This document shows, piece by piece, positions 24,584-33,176 of a stretch of DNA of 64,000 nucleotides. The position numbers and the translations under genes are program-made. The number at the start of each line of letters is the position of its first letter. Position 1 is the first letter of the stretch. Under the pieces are notes generated by a model, which did no database searches, had not been told where the DNA came from, and saw only the letters and a program-made list of their open reading frames with translations. The stretch covers positions 927,394 through 991,393 of the forward strand of contig NZ_JABBKX010000002.1 in assembly GCF_012927745.1 (NCBI RefSeq). Direction: 5' to 3'. Source of the DNA: Neoroseomonas marina. GTDB lineage: Bacteria > Pseudomonadota > Alphaproteobacteria > Acetobacterales > Acetobacteraceae.

Positions 24584-26299
24584 TCAGCGAGCGGCGCGAC
24601 GTTGCGCAGTTGCAGCCGGGTCAGGCTCCCCGGTCGCGGTCAACACGACGCCGTAATCGGCCTCGGCCTGCTGCGCATCGATGAGTCCGTACCGGACGTC
24701 GCGCGCGACCAGCAAGGGGTCGCGCGCGAAGGGATCGCCGTAGCCGCCGCCGCCGGGCATCTCGACTACGAGCCGGTCGCCCGCAGGGATGACCTGCAGC
24801 CCCTTGGTCTTCAAGTCGCTGCCCGTTCCCAGCGAAAGCCGTCCCAGCGCGCCGGCACCACCGCCCGAACGCCCGCGCGCAGGATAGACGCCGCGCTCGA
24901 AGCGCGCCTGGATGCCGAAGGCCGCCTCATCGCGATTGGCGATCTCCATCCGCTGCCCCAGCCCGCCGCGATGGCGGCCCGCGCCGCCCGATCCCTTGCG
25001 ATACTCCTTGCGCCACACCACCAGCGGGGTGATGGCCTCGGTGATCTCCACCGGCACGTTGCGCACGCCTGAGGGGAACGGCGTCGCCGACAGGCCGTCC
25101 TGTCGCGGCCGCGCGCCCGCGCCGCCGGAATGGAAGGTGGTCACGTTGAAGGCGCGGGTCGCGGAACCCTCGGTCCCTGTCAGGCCGTGGCCCGCGAGGA
25201 GGCTGAGGTTCCACAGGCTCGAGGTGCCTTCCGCCGGCACGGTGTCCGGCAACGCCTGGTCCAGGCAGCCATAGACGACGTCGGGCATCATGTGCCCCAT
25301 GATCGAACGCGCATAGACCGCCGCCGGATGCGGCGCATTGACGATGGTGTTCTCGGGGGCCGTGACGACCACGGCGTCGAGTGTGCCGGTGTTGTTCGGG
25401 ATCCAGGGAGCGATCGCCGCCTTCACGCCGAAGGACGTGTAGGCCTCCGTGTAGCAGAGCGGGCAGTTGATGGCGTAGCGCGACAGGCCCGAGGTGCCCG
25501 TGTAGTCCACCAGGATGCGGTCGCCCGCGATGGTCAGCGTCGCGGCCAGCGTGACCGGTGCCTCGTACCCGTCGATGGTCATCGACGCCGACCATGACCC
25601 CTGCGGCAGCTTCGAGATCGCGTCCGCCATCGCGCGGCGGCTGCGCGAGATGATCTCCTCGCCGAGATGGTCGAGATCGGCGAGGCGGAACTCGCGCATC
25701 ATCTCGACCAGGCGGCGGCCGCCCGTCTCGTTGCAGGCGACCAGCGCATAGATGTCGCCTACCACCTGCACCGGCTCGCGCACATTGGCGCGCACCATGC
25801 CGAGCAGGTCCTCGTTCATCGTGCCCTGCCGCGCCAGGTACATCAGCGGGATGTAGAGGCCCTCGTGATAGATCTGCCGGCCATCGGCGCTGACCCCGAG
25901 CCCGCCGATATCCACCACATGCGTCGTGCAGGCGAAGAGCGCGACGGGCGTGCCGTCGAGGAAGATCGGCGTCACCACCGTCAGGTCGAACAGATGCCCC
26001 GTGCCCTTCCACGGGTCGTTGGTGATCAGGATATCGCCGTCCTTCAGCGTCGCGGCGGGAAAGGCATCGAGGAAATGCACCACCGACCGCGCCATCGAAT
26101 TGATGTGTCCCGGCGTGCCGGTGACCGCCTGCGCGAGCATCCGGCCCCGCATGTCGAAGACGCCGGCGGAGATGTCGCCGGCCTCGCGCGCCGCCGTGGA
26201 GAAGGCGGTGCGCACCAGGGTCTGCGCCTGTTCCTCGACGACCGAGAGCAGGCGGTTCCACAGGATCTGGAGCTCGATCTCGCCGACCGCGTTGCTCAT
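24584..26299 (-). CDS. hyuB: hydantoinase B/oxoprolinase family protein (first copy)
   Basis: This 571-residue protein is the HyuB-type subunit of ATP-dependent hydantoinase/oxoprolinase/acetone-carboxylase-like enzymes. Hallmarks are QILWNRLLSVVEEQAQTL, then REAGDISAGVFDMRGRMLAQ, the metal-site region ITNDPWKGTGHLFD and the C-terminal PGGGGYGDPFARD. Its ATG overlaps the hyuA stop (26296-26299). Together they would open a cyclic amide (hydantoin, 5-oxoproline or other lactam) with ATP. The second copy is at 57855-59543. Confidence 0.92.
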   Translation of the reverse strand: MSNAVGEIELQILWNRLLSVVEEQAQTLVRTAFSTAAREAGDISAGVFDMRGRMLAQAVTGTPGHINSMARSVVHFLDAFPAATLKDGDILITNDPWKGTGHLFDLTVVTPIFLDGTPVALFACTTHVVDIGGLGVSADGRQIYHEGLYIPLMYLARQGTMNEDLLGMVRANVREPVQVVGDIYALVACNETGGRRLVEMMREFRLADLDHLGEEIISRSRRAMADAISKLPQGSWSASMTIDGYEAPVTLAATLTIAGDRILVDYTGTSGLSRYAINCPLCYTEAYTSFGVKAAIAPWIPNNTGTLDAVVVTAPENTIVNAPHPAAVYARSIMGHMMPDVVYGCLDQALPDTVPAEGTSSLWNLSLLAGHGLTGTEGSATRAFNVTTFHSGGAGARPRQDGLSATPFPSGVRNVPVEITEAITPLVVWRKEYRKGSGGAGRHRGGLGQRMEIANRDEAAFGIQARFERGVYPARGRSGGGAGALGRLSLGTGSDLKTKGLQVIPAGDRLVVEMPGGGGYGDPFARDPLLVARDVRYGLIDAQQAEADYGVVLTATGEPDPAATAQRRAAR

Positions 26300-28374
26300 C
26301 GGGCCATCCTTTCGATCAGCAGGTGGCCGGCGGCGTTGGCGCCGGCGCGGAAGCCCGCGGGAACCAGCGTCGAGGTCTCGGCCTCGACGATCACGGCGGG
26401 CCCCGCGATGCGCGCGCCGGGCCTGAGGCTCGCGCGGTCGTAGATGCTGGCCTCGACGACCTCGCCCAGGCCGGGATCTACGATGCGGCGCGTGCCGGAC
26501 GGTTCGGGTGGCGGCGCTTCCGGCGGGTCGGGTATGCGCGCGGGCAGCGGCTTCGCCTCCGCGAGCGAGAGCGTCCAGGTCAGGACCTCGATATCGAGCT
26601 TCGGGATCACGCGGCCGTAGAGCGCGTTGTAGGTCGCCTCGAAGGCCGCCTTGAAGGCCGCCACGCTGGATGCTGCATAGGGCCCTTCGGGCAGCGTCAC
26701 CGCGACCTCATGTCCCTGTCCGCGATAGCGCATGAAGCCGGTGCGGACTTCCTGCAGCCTGGCATCCGGTGCGCCGAGGCGCACCACGGCTTCGGCTTCG
26801 GCACGCATGGCGTCGTACAGCCCGTTGACCAGCGCCGCATCGAAGGCGTTGAGGTTGATCAGCCGCGTGCGCACCACCTCATAGCCGATCGGCGCGCCGA
26901 GGAAGCCATGCGCGGACCCTACGCCGGCGCCAACCGGCACCAGCACGCGATCCATCCCGAGTTTCTGCGCCATCCGCGCGGCGTGCAGCGGCGCGGCGCC
27001 GCCAAAGGCGATCATGGTGCGCCCGCCCGTCTCCTTGCCGTTCTCCACGGCATGCACGCGGGCGGCGCTTGCCATGGTCTCGGTCACGATCTCGGTGATG
27101 CCGAGGGCGGCCTTCTCCGTCGTCATGCCAAGTGGCGCGGCGACCACCTGCGCGCAGGCGACAACCGAGGCTTCGGGGGTCAGCGTGATGTGGCCGCCTG
27201 CGAAGCGGGCCGGATCGATCCAGGACAGGGCGAGGTCCGCATCCGTCACAGTGGGCATGGTGCCGCCGCGCCCGTAGCAGGCGGGGCCCGGCATGGACCC
27301 CGCGCTGTCCGGTCCCACCGTGATGCGCCCGAGGCCGTCGACCCGCGCGATGGAGCCGCCGCCCGCCCCGATCTCGACCATGTCGATCACCGGGATGCGC
27401 ACGGGGATGCCGCTGCCTTTCACGAAGCGGGCCGCGCGGGCGATCTCGAAGTGTCGGGCCTGCTGTGGCTTCATGTCGTCGATCAGGGTGATCTTCGCCG
27501 TGGTGCCGCCCATGTCGAAGGCGAGGGCGCGGTCGATGCCGTTCTCGGCGGCGAGGATCTGCGCGAGGATTGCGCCGCCCGCCGGGCCGGATTCGACGAG
27601 GCGGATCGGGAAGCGCCGCGCCGTCTCCACCGTCGTGATGCCGCCCGAGGACATGATCAGCAGCAACGGGCAGGTCGAGCCCAGCGCCTTCAGCCCGTCC
27701 TCCAGCCGCCTCAGGTAGCTTTCGATCAGCGGCAGGACATAGGCGTTCGCCACCGTGGTCGAGGTGCGTTCGTACTCGCGGATCTCGGGGCACACCTCGG
27801 AGGAGATCGCGATGACCTCGCTCGGCAGCACGCGCGAGAGAACCTCGCGCGCGCGCCTTTCGTGCGCGTCGTTCTGGTAGGCGTGGAGGAAGGAGATGGC
27901 GAGCGATTCGATGCCCTCGGCCTTCACCTCCGCGGCGACGGCCTCCAGCGCCGCCTCATCCAACGGCAGCAGCACCGCGCCGTCGGCGGCGACGCGCTCG
28001 GGCACCTCGAAGCGCCAGGGCCGCGCGACCAGCGGCTCCGGCCGCTCCATGTAGAGGTCGTACTGCTCGAAGCGATGTTCGTAGGCCATTTCGAGGGAAT
28101 CGCGGAATCCCTCGGTGGTCACCAAAGCGGTCCTTGCGCCCTTGCGCTCGATCAGCGCGTTGGTCGCGAGCGTCGTGCCATGGATCACCAGCGTGAGGTC
28201 CGAAGCGGCGATGCCGGCCCGCGCCAGAATCATCGCCGTGCCCTCGAGCACGGCGCGCTCCGGCGCATCTGGCGTCGTCAGGACCTTGCTGGAAAGCGAC
28301 CTGTCCGGCAGGGCCAGGACGAGGTCCGTGAAGGTACCGCCGATGTCGACGGCCAGGCGCGCAGTCTTGCTCAT
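26296..28374 (-). CDS. hyuA: hydantoinase A/oxoprolinase family protein (first copy)
   Basis: This 692-residue subunit carries the ATP-binding actin-like fold: AVDIGGTFTDLVL (residues 8-20), VIHGTTLATNALIERKGA and the second phosphate motif FDMGGTTAKITLID. SGPAGGAI and GAGGGSIA are also conserved. The ATG at 28374 is chosen because homology begins there; the frame stays open upstream over the Bug gene. It lies 11 bases after the Bug stop and overlaps hyuB by four bases. The substrate cannot be read from sequence; hydantoins, oxoproline or other cyclic imides are all possible. Confidence 0.92.
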   Translation of the reverse strand: MSKTARLAVDIGGTFTDLVLALPDRSLSSKVLTTPDAPERAVLEGTAMILARAGIAASDLTLVIHGTTLATNALIERKGARTALVTTEGFRDSLEMAYEHRFEQYDLYMERPEPLVARPWRFEVPERVAADGAVLLPLDEAALEAVAAEVKAEGIESLAISFLHAYQNDAHERRAREVLSRVLPSEVIAISSEVCPEIREYERTSTTVANAYVLPLIESYLRRLEDGLKALGSTCPLLLIMSSGGITTVETARRFPIRLVESGPAGGAILAQILAAENGIDRALAFDMGGTTAKITLIDDMKPQQARHFEIARAARFVKGSGIPVRIPVIDMVEIGAGGGSIARVDGLGRITVGPDSAGSMPGPACYGRGGTMPTVTDADLALSWIDPARFAGGHITLTPEASVVACAQVVAAPLGMTTEKAALGITEIVTETMASAARVHAVENGKETGGRTMIAFGGAAPLHAARMAQKLGMDRVLVPVGAGVGSAHGFLGAPIGYEVVRTRLINLNAFDAALVNGLYDAMRAEAEAVVRLGAPDARLQEVRTGFMRYRGQGHEVAVTLPEGPYAASSVAAFKAAFEATYNALYGRVIPKLDIEVLTWTLSLAEAKPLPARIPDPPEAPPPEPSGTRRIVDPGLGEVVEASIYDRASLRPGARIAGPAVIVEAETSTLVPAGFRAGANAAGHLLIERMAR

Positions 28375-28385
28375 CAGATCCCGTT

Positions 28386-29360
28386 TCAATCGGCGCGGAT
28401 GTTCGCGGCCTGCACCACAGACCGCCAGGTTTCGAGTTCCCGCCGCACGAAGGCGGCGAATTCGGCCGGCGGCATCGGTGCTGCGTCGAAGCCGACGCGC
28501 GAGAGCATCTCCACGACTTCGGGACGCGCGAGGATGTTCGCAATGTCGGCCGCAAGCCTGGCCTGGATCGCCTCCGGCGTGCCCGGTGGCGCCGCCACCC
28601 CGTACCAGTTGGAGACATCGAAATCCGGCACGACGCTGCCCACCGTGGGCGTGTCGGGCGAAGCAGCCCAGCGCGTCGCCGGGCTCACCGCGAGCAGGCG
28701 CAGCTCCCCCTGCTGGACCATCGGCCAGGCCGAGGCGTCGGAGAAGAAGATGTCCACATTGCCCGCGACGAGATCGGTCAGCGCCGGACCCGTGCCGCGA
28801 TAGGGCACATGCACCATGCGCGTGCCGAGGCGGAGATTCAGCAGCTCGCCCGCGAGATGCGTGCCGGTGCCAACGCCGCCCGAGGCGAAGCGGATCGCAT
28901 CCGGCTCGCGCTTCACCAAGGCGACGAACTCGACGAGGTTCCGTGCTGCGATCCCCTTGCGGCAAACCAGCAACAGCGGGCTGCGCGTGACCATGCTGAC
29001 ATGGCTGAGCGCGAGCGGATCATAGGGCATGGACCGCACGGCGGGCCCCGCGGTGATCGCGCCGGGCGCGGTCATCGACAGCGTATGGCCGTCGGGCGTC
29101 GACTTCGCCATGGCTTCCACGCCGATGCCGCCGCCGGCCCCGCTGCGGTTCTCGACCACAACGGGCTGTCCGAGCAGCGTGCCGAGCGGGTCGGCCAGGA
29201 TGCGTCCCACCACATCCACCCCGCCCCCTGGCGGGAACGGCACGATCAGCCGGATCGGCCGGTTGGGAAAGGCCTGCGCCCGCGCGGCGGGCGCCGTGGC
29301 CAGGACAAGGCCGGCACCCAGAACGGTGCGCCGGGTCGCGGAAAGGACAGCATCATGCAC
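28386..29360 (-). CDS. Bug/TctC-family periplasmic binding protein (4 of 4)
   Basis: This 324-residue protein starts at a GTG (29360) supported by AGGAGG about nine bases upstream. The signal peptide contains ATRRTVLGAGLVLATAPAARA, followed by FPNRPIRLIVPFPPGGGVDV. It heads the operon with hyuA, hyuB and FAD paralogue 3, so its ligand is probably the cyclic or amide substrate of HyuAB. It is divergent from an IclR gene with a palindromic operator candidate between them. Confidence 0.92.
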   Translation of the reverse strand: MHDAVLSATRRTVLGAGLVLATAPAARAQAFPNRPIRLIVPFPPGGGVDVVGRILADPLGTLLGQPVVVENRSGAGGGIGVEAMAKSTPDGHTLSMTAPGAITAGPAVRSMPYDPLALSHVSMVTRSPLLLVCRKGIAARNLVEFVALVKREPDAIRFASGGVGTGTHLAGELLNLRLGTRMVHVPYRGTGPALTDLVAGNVDIFFSDASAWPMVQQGELRLLAVSPATRWAASPDTPTVGSVVPDFDVSNWYGVAAPPGTPEAIQARLAADIANILARPEVVEMLSRVGFDAAPMPPAEFAAFVRRELETWRSVVQAANIRAD

Positions 29361-29479
29361 GTCGCCATTCCTCCTGGCCTTCTGGAACGCCGGCTCCACC
29401 CATCCTGCGGGCCGTTCCGTCCCGCATGCTCATGCCGCTGTTCACGCTTGCCACAGCCATGGCTGGGCGGATACGAAGA

Positions 29480-29490
29480 GAACGCTGTTC
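29480..29490. promoter_or_regulatory. GAAC-N3-GTTC palindrome, candidate IclR operator (site 1)
   Basis: GAACGCTGTTC lies in the 250-base divergent gap between the Bug-hyuAB operon and the IclR gene. The flanks are GAAGA on the left and TATTTTCC on the right, an AT-rich patch likely to hold the promoters. The extended match to 21572-21590 covers about 18 positions. Confidence 0.65.
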
Positions 29491-29613
29491 TATTTTCCTG
29501 GTCAAGCACCCTTCATGCGTGGGGCGGCAGGCGCCTTCCGGCGCCGCGCATCGAGGGAACGCTCCGGCGGGACAGCACGTTCAGCGACTTCACCGGCTTC
29601 CCAGAGGACGTGC

Positions 29614-30441
29614 ATGGCGATCAAGGCGACTCGAGCGTCGGTCCGGCGGGCAGGCGAGCGCCGCGCCGCCGTCAAGGCCAAGGTCCGGGCCCCGGCGCCA
29701 GAAGCGGCGCAGGAGGATGAGGACGCCACCGGTGACGAGCGGCCGATCGCCGCGGTGGAGCGAGCCCTGTCGGTACTGAGCGCCTTCCGCGCCGCGCCGC
29801 GCCTCTCGCTCAGCGAGTTGTCCAAGCTCACCGGTCTCTTCAAGAGCACCCTCCTTCGCATCCTCGCCACGCTGGAGCGCAACGGCTACGTCATGCGCCT
29901 CGCCGACGGCCAGTATCGCGTCGGCGGCATCTTGTTCGAGCTCGGCTCCGGCTACGTCGCCTCCTTCCATATCGAGGAAGTGATGAAGCCGGCCCTCGCG
30001 CAACTTGTCGCTGCCACGGGGGAGACCGCGGCCTTCTACGTCCGTGCCGGGACGCAGCGTCAGTGCGTCTTCCGTGTCGACTCGCCGCAGGCGGTCCGCC
30101 ACGTCATCACGGCCGGCCAGATCCTCGAACTCGACAGCGCCGCCACCAGCCAGATCCTCCGGCGCTACGAGAAGGGCGGTCGCCGACCGACCGCGGAGAC
30201 GGACTACACCGCGCTGTGCCGTTCGACGTCGGGGCAGGGCGACGTCGACACGGCCTCGGTCGCCGCACCGATCTTCGACACCGGCGGCTTCATCGGGGTC
30301 ATCAACATCTCGGGCCCGGTTCATCGCTTCACCAAGCCGGTGGCGGCGCGATGCCTCACGGAGTTGGCCGCGACTGCGGCACGGCTGTCGCGCGCGCTCG
30401 GCGGCATCGGCCCGGACAATGCGGGGGGGCCGCCGTCGTGA
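29614..30441 (+). CDS. IclR-family transcriptional regulator
   Basis: This 275-residue protein has a 45-residue Ala/Arg/Glu-rich N-terminal extension, then the winged HTH (residues 46-105, with SLSELSKLTGLFKSTLLRIL) and the IclR effector domain (112-265, with TGETAAFYVRAGTQRQCVFR). AGAGGA precedes the ATG at 29614. Its stop overlaps the GTG start of the molybdenum hydroxylase gene (GTGA at 30438-30441), so regulator and enzyme are co-translated. The palindrome upstream and its second copy at 21576 define a plausible regulon. Confidence 0.93.
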   Translation: MAIKATRASVRRAGERRAAVKAKVRAPAPEAAQEDEDATGDERPIAAVERALSVLSAFRAAPRLSLSELSKLTGLFKSTLLRILATLERNGYVMRLADGQYRVGGILFELGSGYVASFHIEEVMKPALAQLVAATGETAAFYVRAGTQRQCVFRVDSPQAVRHVITAGQILELDSAATSQILRRYEKGGRRPTAETDYTALCRSTSGQGDVDTASVAAPIFDTGGFIGVINISGPVHRFTKPVAARCLTELAATAARLSRALGGIGPDNAGGPPS

Positions 30442-32753
30442 CCGCGCGTTCGCTCTCCCGGATCGAGGATCTGCGCTTCCTCACCGGCCGCGGCGATTAT
30501 GTCGCAGACCGCACGATGCCGGGCATGCTCGAAGGGGTCGTGTTGCGGTCGCCACATGCGCATGCGCGGCTCGGCGCTGTCGCGGTGGAGGCGGCACGGC
30601 GCCTGCCTGGCGTGCGCTCGGTGCTGACGGGGGAGATGCTCGGTGCGCTCGGCCCGCTGCCTTGCATCACCGCGATCGACACGGTCGGGCCCTTCGTGAA
30701 GCCGTCCCGGCCGGTGCTGGCGCGCGGCACGGTGCGCCATGTCGGCGACCCGGTCGCCTTCGTCGTCGCGGAGACGCGCGCCCAGGCGCTCGATGCCGCG
30801 GAGGCGATAGAGGTCTCGTACGAGCCGCTGCCCCCCGTGACGGATCTCGCCGCCGCTGTGGCTCCGGATGCGCCCCAGCTCTGGCCCGAGGCACCGGGCA
30901 ATACGAGCTTCGTCTTCCGCCGGGGCGACGCCGCAGCGGTGCAGGCGGCAATGGACGCCGCCGCGCACGTGATCGAGGGCGAGCTGGTCAACAACCGCGT
31001 GGTCATCGCGCCGATCGAGGCGCGTGCGGCCATCGGTGATTGGCAGGACGAGGACGCGACGCTCGTGCTGACCGGCCAGGCGGTGCACGGCGTGCGGCAG
31101 CAGATCGCCGGCAATATCCTCGGCATCCCGAATGAGCGCCTGCGGCTGATCGTGCCGGACGTGGGCGGCGGCTTCGGGGTCAAGAACTTCGTCTATCCGG
31201 AATGGGTGCTGGTGCTGGAAGCGGCGCGGCGGATCGGCCGGCCGGTGCGCTGGATCTCGGAGCGCGTCGAGGATTTCCACTCCTCGACGCAGGGGCGCGA
31301 CAACCGCGCGACGCTGCGCCTCGCCCTGGATGCCGGGCACAACATCCTGGCCCTCGAGGCTCGCATCCTCAGCAACATGGGCGCCTATCTCTCGACCAAC
31401 GGTCCGCTTGCGCCGACCACGGCCTTCGCGAGCGCGATGGGCGGCGTCTACGCCGTTCCGGCAATCGACATCGAGGTGCGCGGCGTCTTCACCAACACCG
31501 TGCCGGTCGACGCCTATCGCGGCGCGGGCAAGCCCGAGGCGAACTACATCGTCGAGCGGATGATCGACATCGCGGCCGCCAGGCTCGGCGTCGATCCGGT
31601 GGAATTGCGCCGGCGCAACATGATGCGCAACGCCCCGCACCGGAGCGCGACGGGCATGCAGATCGACGGCGGGCGCTTTGGGCTGAATCTCGAGGATGCG
31701 CTGCGGCGGGCAGACCATGCCGGCTTTCCCGCGCGTCGCGCGGCCTCCGAGCAGCTCGGCCTGCTGCGCGGCCTGGGCCTGGGCTGCTTCCTCGAAACGG
31801 CGCGCGGCGCCCCCAACGAGGTCGCCAGCATCCGCATGGAACCCGACGGCAGCATCGTCTTCGCCGTCGGCACGCAATCGAACGGCCAGGGGCACGAGAC
31901 GTCCTATGCGCAGGTCGCCGCGTCGATGCTCGGCCTGCCGCTCGATCGCTTCCGCTTCCGCCAGGGCGACACCGCGCTGCTGCCCGGTGGCGGCGGGCAT
32001 GGCGGGGCGCGGTCGCTGCAACTCGGCGGTACGGCGCTCGTGCTCGCGGTCGAGGCGATGGTCGCGAAGGGATGCAGCATCGCCGCGCATCTCCTCCAGG
32101 CCCGGCCGGAGGAGATTGCCTTCCGCGATGGCGCCTTCCGGCACCGGCAGGATGGCCGCGCGCTGCCGCTCGACGAGCTTGCCGCGGCCTCCCGCGATCC
32201 GGTGAGCCTGCCTGAGGGCCTCAGCCCGGGGCTGGACGGGATGGGGAAGAACGTCTCGGACCTCTACGCCTTCCCCAATGGTTGCCATGTCGCGGAGGTC
32301 GAGATCGATCCTGAGACCGGCAGTGTCCGCCTCTGCCGCTACACACTGGTGGACGACTACGGGACGCTCGTGAATCCGCGACTTGCCCTGGGCCAGGTGC
32401 AGGGCGGCGTCGCGCAGGGCATCGGCCAGGCCATGCTCGAGCACGCCGCCTATGATGCCGCAACGGGTCAGTTCCTGGCAGGCTCGCTGATGGACTACGC
32501 GCTGCCGCGCGCCTCGGACCTGCCCGACTTCGATGCGGTGCTGGCCGAGGAGGTTCCGACGGCGTCGAACCGACTGGGCGTGAAGGGCGCGGGACAGGCC
32601 GGGTGCATGGCCGCACCCCAGACGGTCATGAACGCGATCATGGATGCGCTCTCGACGGTGGGCGTGACGCATCTCGACATGCCGGCGACGCCGTTGCGCG
32701 TCTGGCAGGCCATCGAGGTCGCGAAGCGCGGAAAGGCGAGCCTGGCCGGCTGA
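30438..32753 (+). CDS. xanthine dehydrogenase/CoxL-family molybdopterin-binding subunit
   Basis: This 771-residue protein is the large molybdenum-cofactor subunit of a molybdenum hydroxylase. Family landmarks are the N-terminal RIEDLRFLTGRGDYVAD, GGGFGVKN starting at residue 243, DAYRGAGKPEANYIVERM, and GTQSNGQGHETSYAQVA. The C-terminal active-site loop reads GVKGAGQAGCMAAP. The position normally held by the catalytic glutamate (GxGEaG) is glutamine Q720. No [2Fe-2S] small subunit or FAD medium subunit is encoded next to it, so partners must be elsewhere. GTG start at 30438 overlaps the IclR stop. Substrate unknown, probably an N-heterocycle or aldehyde. Confidence 0.9.
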   Translation: MTARSLSRIEDLRFLTGRGDYVADRTMPGMLEGVVLRSPHAHARLGAVAVEAARRLPGVRSVLTGEMLGALGPLPCITAIDTVGPFVKPSRPVLARGTVRHVGDPVAFVVAETRAQALDAAEAIEVSYEPLPPVTDLAAAVAPDAPQLWPEAPGNTSFVFRRGDAAAVQAAMDAAAHVIEGELVNNRVVIAPIEARAAIGDWQDEDATLVLTGQAVHGVRQQIAGNILGIPNERLRLIVPDVGGGFGVKNFVYPEWVLVLEAARRIGRPVRWISERVEDFHSSTQGRDNRATLRLALDAGHNILALEARILSNMGAYLSTNGPLAPTTAFASAMGGVYAVPAIDIEVRGVFTNTVPVDAYRGAGKPEANYIVERMIDIAAARLGVDPVELRRRNMMRNAPHRSATGMQIDGGRFGLNLEDALRRADHAGFPARRAASEQLGLLRGLGLGCFLETARGAPNEVASIRMEPDGSIVFAVGTQSNGQGHETSYAQVAASMLGLPLDRFRFRQGDTALLPGGGGHGGARSLQLGGTALVLAVEAMVAKGCSIAAHLLQARPEEIAFRDGAFRHRQDGRALPLDELAAASRDPVSLPEGLSPGLDGMGKNVSDLYAFPNGCHVAEVEIDPETGSVRLCRYTLVDDYGTLVNPRLALGQVQGGVAQGIGQAMLEHAAYDAATGQFLAGSLMDYALPRASDLPDFDAVLAEEVPTASNRLGVKGAGQAGCMAAPQTVMNAIMDALSTVGVTHLDMPATPLRVWQAIEVAKRGKASLAG

Positions 32754-33176
32754 CAGACGTTCCGGTCGCAGGTTGCGCTCGCGCCGTGCCGCCGCGCCAT
32801 GTCGGCGCGGCTGTCGCGCGATGTCGCCGGCCTCGGCGGGGAACTGTGGCGGCAAGAGACCGGCACCGAGATGGTCGCTGGACATCACGGAGACGGGGCG
32901 CAACGCGAAGGTGGCGGGTTAGGTCCGGCGCGGGCGGCGTCGTCGCCGGCAACCCGGCCTCCACATCAGCATCGCGACGCTGCGCCTTGACTGCTGCGCG
33001 ACGGTACTCGGTCATGTCCGGGGCATACCGCGCGCGGAGCGGCAACTCCGCCGCCCGGCCTGATCCTTGGCACGGAGCTGAGGCATGTCCGGCATCGGCA
33101 CATGAGCGATATCGTCGAACCACCAGGTCCGATAACCACATCCCATCGCTATCGCCCCGGCCGCCGGGAGCAGCCT
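32754..33176. other. 420-base gap between convergent genes, with a hairpin
   Basis: No gene is supported here. Directly after the molybdenum hydroxylase a perfect 8-bp inverted repeat, GCCGCGCC (32792-32799) and GGCGCGGC (32805-32812), encloses a five-base loop. It could help end transcription but has no T-run. Short open frames in the gap lack any recognisable feature. Confidence 0.4.

Noticed and set aside
28375..28965. upstream extension of the first hyuA frame
   Set aside because: It overlaps the Bug gene in another frame, and HyuA homology starts at the ATG at 28374.
30321..32903. 860-codon minus-strand open frame opposite the molybdenum hydroxylase
   Set aside because: The plus strand encodes a clear CoxL/XdhB-type protein; the antisense frame is a high-GC artefact rich in Arg, Ala and Gly with no domain.
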